From Merluccius polli (lineage: Eukaryota; Chordata; Actinopteri; Gadiformes; Merlucciidae), in contig JAOPHQ010002881.1 of NCBI GenBank assembly GCA_030340625.1, forward strand, positions 26,001 through 90,000: a stretch of DNA of 64,000 nt. The letters are read 5' to 3'. Under the pieces are notes generated by a model. It ran no database searches and was not told the DNA's origin. It worked only from the letters and a program-made list of their open reading frames with translations. Both the position numbers and the translations under genes were made by a program. Within the stretch, counting starts at the first letter, position 1, and each line of letters starts with the position of its first letter. Positions 56,831 to 64,000 of the stretch are shown in pieces.

Positions 56831-58762
56831 TGTCTTTCTGTGTCATCCCTCCTTCTCTATTGTCTCTCTCTCTGTCTGGTTATCTCTCTCTTATTCTCTC
56901 TGTCCCCCCCCCCCAGATCTCTCGTTCTGTTGCCCCCTTCCTCTCTCTTTCTTTTTTTCCCTCTCTCTCTGTCTCTCTCTTTCTCTCTCTCTCACTCACA
57001 GACACACACACACACGTGACACATGTGCCACACTCATTTCCTCCTAGTGGGAGGTGATTGATTATTGTGACGAGAGAGAGAGAGAGGGGAGAAAGAGGGC
57101 CTGCTGCTGCTGCTGCTGCTGGTGTTGCCAAGGCAACAGCGGACGCTCCAGATGTGGGTACGAGAGGAGAGGAGATGAGAGAGAGGAGAGAGAGAGAGAG
57201 AGAGAGAGCGGGAGGAAGAGAGCGGGAGCTATAGTCTCCCCTGTCGAGTGTTAAAGATGTGGTGCGTTGACATGGCTTTGAGGCTGTGAGTGGTGTGTTC
57301 CATTTATGTTCTGATCCATTATTTATCCCACTGCTGCATATAAATATCATTGCTTTGTGTTCCCTGTCTGTAAATAGCGGGTTGGTCGTGCCTCGGTGGA
57401 GGCTAAGTGAGCTCCTTTGGGAAATGTAGTTTTATGTTGTTCTCTGTGTTTTTATTAGGCTTTAACATAAAAAGCAGAGATGAGCACAAGCTGTAAGCAT
57501 GTGATGCTTTTGGTTGAAGACAGCCATAGTCATAATCTTATGCGATAATCAACGTCATGGATGTTATATTATAAATATCTAATAATATGGATTGTTATAG
57601 TGGGAGCCCTTCCCTATTACAGAGGTTTGTCAGTTGATCCTTATATTTTATATACCGCACACACACACAAACACGCACACACACGCATGCATGCACACGC
57701 ACACACACGCACACAAATGCCCACACAAACACACACACACACCCACACATGCACACACACATATGCACACACAAACACACTTGCACACACACTCATGCCC
57801 ACACACACACACACACACATCCTGCTAATGGAAACAAACCTCGTGGTCATCGCTCCCTAGTCAGCAGCGGGACACTCAGACGGAATCATCACTTTGTAAA
57901 ATACATTTACTGATACTCCAAGTCTGCAATTTTCATGTTTATGTGCCTCATTGGGTCTGAGAGATAATGAGATGTCTCTCCGCATGGCCCGAGAATGCAA
58001 GGAATTTGCATAATCCCGGTTTGGAACGCCATGATAGGCTACAGGGGGGGGGGGGGGGGGGGATGATTGGCAGGTGGGTGGTCTGAGCAACTGCTCCAGA
58101 CCAGACACACAGTAAATTGGGGTCTAAATGAGGAGTCGCGCCTGGCTGGACACCGAGCATGTGCACACAAACGTGCGCGGCTCTCTTTTAAGACCATTAC
58201 ATAAAGAGATAGTGGGAGTAGCAGCTGGAAAATGCCTCCGTCACCAAGTTCATGTTTATGTACATGTTTGTTCGTGAATAATGTGATGGAGAAATGTTTT
58301 ATCATTTCTGAATTTTGATGGATTAATATAGTCATGGTTATTGGATGTAGGGTGTGGCGAATGTCGGGAGATGCATGTTTGTTTGATGGTGTTTATTTTG
58401 TCAGTGCTGCCATTTTCATGTGCTGATGTTTTCATTTAATATGCCTAGAGCTACTAATGAAAAGGAAAAACAGAAAAATATACAAATTCTGCATTATGTG
58501 TATGATGTCAGGAGGCGAAATCTTGCAATCTTTTACCTCTGCTATTTTACCAATAGCACTGTCTGTCCCATTAGTTATTTAGAGCAAACTGAATACACTG
58601 TATGTGTCTCTCCACCAAGACACAGAGACTTTCATAGGTGGTACAAGGACTGCAGTACTTCTTTGTTATTTGTGTTTCCTCTTTATGTCCTTGTGTCGCC
58701 GTGTCCTTCCCTTGTATCTCACTCTTTCCCTCGTCCCCCTACTCTGTCTCTCGTTCTCCCAG
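55719..58762. other. Gene-free stretch upstream of vangl1
   Basis: Contains (CA)n at 55719-55760, (TG)n at 56043-56115, and (CT)n at 56801-56827 and nearby. Further on are (GA)n near 57185-57207, (CA)n at 57657-57820, and a poly-G run at 58045. Upstream noncoding vangl1 exons could lie here but I cannot place them. Confidence 0.45.
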
Positions 58763-58971
58763 GTCAATGTGGCTGTTGGAGCGTCTCTCTGGCGTAGCTG
58801 GTCACACTTCCCCGCCGCCTTCCGCCAGCCCGTCTCCATAGCAACCCCCTCTCCTCCTTACCGAGTACCGCCGCCACCGTGCCCCTCTCTCTGTCTCCAA
58901 ACTCGCCGCGCGCGTCTCCTCCTCCTCCTCCCTGCTCGTCCGGCCGACCGCCGGGTCAGAACGGCGCCGTG
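58763..58971 (+). other. vangl1: vangl1 5' UTR part of the first coding exon
   Basis: A clear acceptor (cgttctcccag, ending 58762) precedes a GC-rich leader of about 209 nt running to the start codon. This implies at least one upstream noncoding exon. Confidence 0.5.
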
Positions 58972-59761
58972 ATGGACACCGAGTCGACCCACTCTGGCTA
59001 CTCCTACCACTCCAGCCGCTCAGGGAGGTCCAACAGACATGGGTACGTTCACTGGTCGGGTCTGTCTGACTGCCTGTCTGCCTGCCGGTCTGTCTGCCTG
59101 TCTGTCTGTTTCTCTTTCTGCGCAACATTCGGTACGTATTAGTCGTTCCCTCTGCTGTATGTCTGTCTGTTTGTCTGTCCGCCCATCTGCCCACCTGCCC
59201 CTCTGCCTGCGTGTCTCTCTGTACATTTGTTCGGTCTGTCTGTCTGTACATCTATCTGTCTGTCTGTCTGTCTGTCTGTACATCTATCTGCCTGTCTGTC
59301 TGTCTGTGTCGGTACATATGTCTGTCTGTACTATCTGCCTGTCTGTCTGTGTCGGTACATATGTCTGTCTGTACTATCTGCTTGTCTATCTGCCTGTCTG
59401 TCTGTCTGTGTCTGTACATATGTCTGTCTGCCTCTCTGCCTGCCTGTCTGTCTGTCTGTCTGTACATCTATCTGCCTGTCTGTCTGTATCGTTCTGCCTG
59501 TACTTTGTTACTGTTTCTCTGTCTCTGTATATCTTTCTTACACAATGCTCCTTATACCTTCCTATACAGAACGGACTTCCTTCCACTCCTAGATAAATAC
59601 ACAGTAGTCTTATTGGAGACCTTAAATTGCCTGGATGTGGGTCAGTGGATGTGTGTGATCCAGTGCACTCTGCTTAATGGACTTCAGCCCTGACCAGGAA
59701 TATGTTGGGATAGAAGATGGATAGTAGCACTTATTTATAATTGCTACCATATATATATACA

Positions 59762-59832
<71 letters not shown>

Positions 59833-60177
59833 TAGGGTTACTGTTAGGGTATACTGTATGTATATAGGGCTACAGAAAACATTGGGATGGCTGTTTTAAA
59901 GCTAGTTTGTCAATAATAGGAATTAAGGAATTAAGAAAGGAGAAAGTGATCTCCAGCAGGAGATTGATGGGAAGGAGGTCTCGGGCCGTCTCAACTGAAT
60001 GACTTGGACCTATTTCACTAATCCCATGTCTGGATGTGTGAATGAAGAAGTAAATCACCTCGTCTCTCCTAGCTTGACTCTCTGCTGAAGGAATGCACAA
60101 ACCCTGAACCTAATTTGCATAATTTGTGTTTATGGCTGAACATCTGCATGCCTAAGCGTTTTTTTTAAATTCATCTA

Positions 60178-60249
<72 letters not shown>

Positions 60250-60526
60250 CTTGTGTGTGTATGTCTATGTATGTGTGTGTGTGTGTGTGTGTGTTTTCTA
60301 TGTGTGTGTGTGTGTGTGTGTTTTCTATGTGTGTGTGTGTGTGTGCATTCCTGTGCACAGCAGGGAGCGCCACAAGGCGAGCAGCAGTAAGGACAGCAGT
60401 CGCTCGGAGCGCTCCGTCGTCATCAACCCCCCCGACACGCCCTCCCACAACTCCCCAGTCCAGAACGGGGAGCCCCTGCCGGGAGAGCCCGTCCCTTCCG
60501 AGCCAGACCAGGGCGACGATGCCCAG
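58972..60526 (+). CDS. vangl1: Van Gogh-like 1, N-terminal part (two coding exons; gene continues past the window)
   Basis: Four-pass membrane protein of the core planar cell polarity (Wnt/PCP) complex that pairs with Prickle and opposes Frizzled/Dishevelled. Coding exons are 58972-59042 (71 nt) and 60361-60526 (166 nt), GT-AG, together 79 codons ending in phase 0. The first exon gives MDTESTHSGYSYHSSRSGRS, matching the Vangl start MDTEST-SGYSY; Thr6 as in VANGL1 (VANGL2 has MDTESQ). The second reads RERHKASSSKDSSRSERSVV and a proline-rich stretch ending GDDAQ. This is the cytoplasmic N-terminal tail with the Ser-rich clusters that are phosphorylated in Vangl proteins. The membrane segments and C-terminal PDZ-binding end are outside the window. 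The following conserved DDNWGETTT exon was not found up to 64000. Proximity to nhlh2 supports VANGL1 orthology. Confidence 0.92.
59060..59486. repeat. (CTGT)n tetranucleotide and minisatellite tract (vangl1 intron 1)
   Basis: About 430 bp of ctgtctgtctgt repeats with superimposed units of gtacatctatctgcctgtct and gtcggtacatatgtctgtct. It begins only some 20 bp after the exon 1 donor site. Confidence 0.95.
59752..59858. repeat. (TA)n tract ending in telomere-like TTAGGG copies
   Basis: About 75 bp of (TA)n is followed by gggttagggttactgttagg, i.e. two perfect and one imperfect telomere hexamer in the TTAGGG orientation. The array at 48228-48985 is in the opposite orientation. Confidence 0.85.
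60181..60345. repeat. (TG)n microsatellite ending about 15 bp before vangl1 exon 2
   Basis: About 65 bp of pure (TG)n is followed by interrupted TG with two gttttctatgtg segments, reaching almost to the 3' splice site (ctgtgcacag). The normal polypyrimidine tract of this acceptor is therefore mostly TG. Confidence 0.95.
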
Positions 60527-60564
60527 GTACCGACCCACAGACCCGGGGGGGGGGGGGGGGGGAT

Positions 60565-60785
60565 TTACTTGCAGGCTTTTTTTTCAACAGGCTTTGTATC
60601 ATTTCAATGTGGCTAGTATATGCAAATGAACAATGGCCATTTGCATATATACGATACACCGACAAAAGGTAGCGGGGAGATCCGGGTGCAGGCAACATGG
60701 AGGAAAGGTAAACATTGTTCATTTGCATATACTACCCACATTGTAATGATACAAAGCTGGTTGAAAATCGGCGAAGTTCCCCATT
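60565..60785. mobile_element. Foldback MITE with octamer-containing arms (vangl1 intron 2)
   Basis: The arms 60591-60635 and 60713-60757 are inverted copies (gctttgtatcatt, caatgtgg, tagtatatgcaaatgaacaa) with only two or three mismatches. Similarity extends outward through ttcaac / gttgaa. The loop of about 77 bp contains gcggggagatccgggtg. No coding sequence is present. Confidence 0.8.

Positions 60786-64000
<3,215 letters not shown>

Overview
This window is vertebrate nuclear DNA, almost certainly from a ray-finned (teleost) fish. The support is short spliced genes with GT-AG introns, proteins that match vertebrate families closely, fish-type hAT, L2 and MITE remnants, and very many long (CA)n, (GA)n, (TA)n and poly-C/poly-G tracts. 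Such microsatellite density is reported for some teleosts, notably gadiforms, but I cannot assign a species from sequence alone. No bacterial, viral, CRISPR or tRNA/rRNA gene was recognised.

Layout. (1) 1-5.2 kb, minus strand: a complete six-exon rpe gene (ribulose-phosphate 3-epimerase). A 36-bp minisatellite lies in intron 3, and a 1.38-kb terminal-inverted-repeat (TIR) transposon plus (CA)n clusters lie in intron 1. (2) 5.3-25.7 kb: gene-poor, with a MITE, an L2-type LINE tail, a large inverted repeat embedded in (GA)/(CT) tracts, and a 340-bp (TG)(AG) block. (3) 25.9-27.1 kb, minus strand: an intact single-exon coding region for the atypical chemokine receptor ACKR3 (CXCR7), GC-rich, with expanded intracellular loops. 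(4) 27.1-37.2 kb: gene-poor repeats, one unexplained doubly open block at 30.3-30.5 kb and a hairpin at 32.7 kb. (5) 37.3-43.0 kb, minus strand: two tandem, intact six-exon NQO-type quinone oxidoreductase genes, each 272 aa and about 94% identical. (6) 43-50 kb: repeats, including about 750 bp of telomere-like CCCTAA-rich DNA. (7) 50.4-50.75 kb, plus strand: nhlh2, a neuronal bHLH factor encoded in one coding exon. (8) 51-58.7 kb: three hAT-like elements and microsatellites. (9) 58.8-64 kb, plus strand: the first two coding exons of vangl1 (planar cell polarity), which runs off the right edge.

The genes do not form a pathway. rpe is housekeeping pentose-phosphate metabolism, the NQO pair is redox detoxification, ackr3 scavenges chemokine, nhlh2 is neural transcription, and vangl1 is planar polarity. 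nhlh2 and vangl1 are also close together in mammals (human 1p13), whereas rpe and ackr3 map to human 2q, so the window joins two ancestral blocks. The most informative features are the NQO tandem pair (NQO2-like active-site residues on an NQO1-length chain, with a MITE inserted in only one copy), the structured transposon inside rpe, and the interstitial telomere-like array. I found no convincing previously undescribed gene system.
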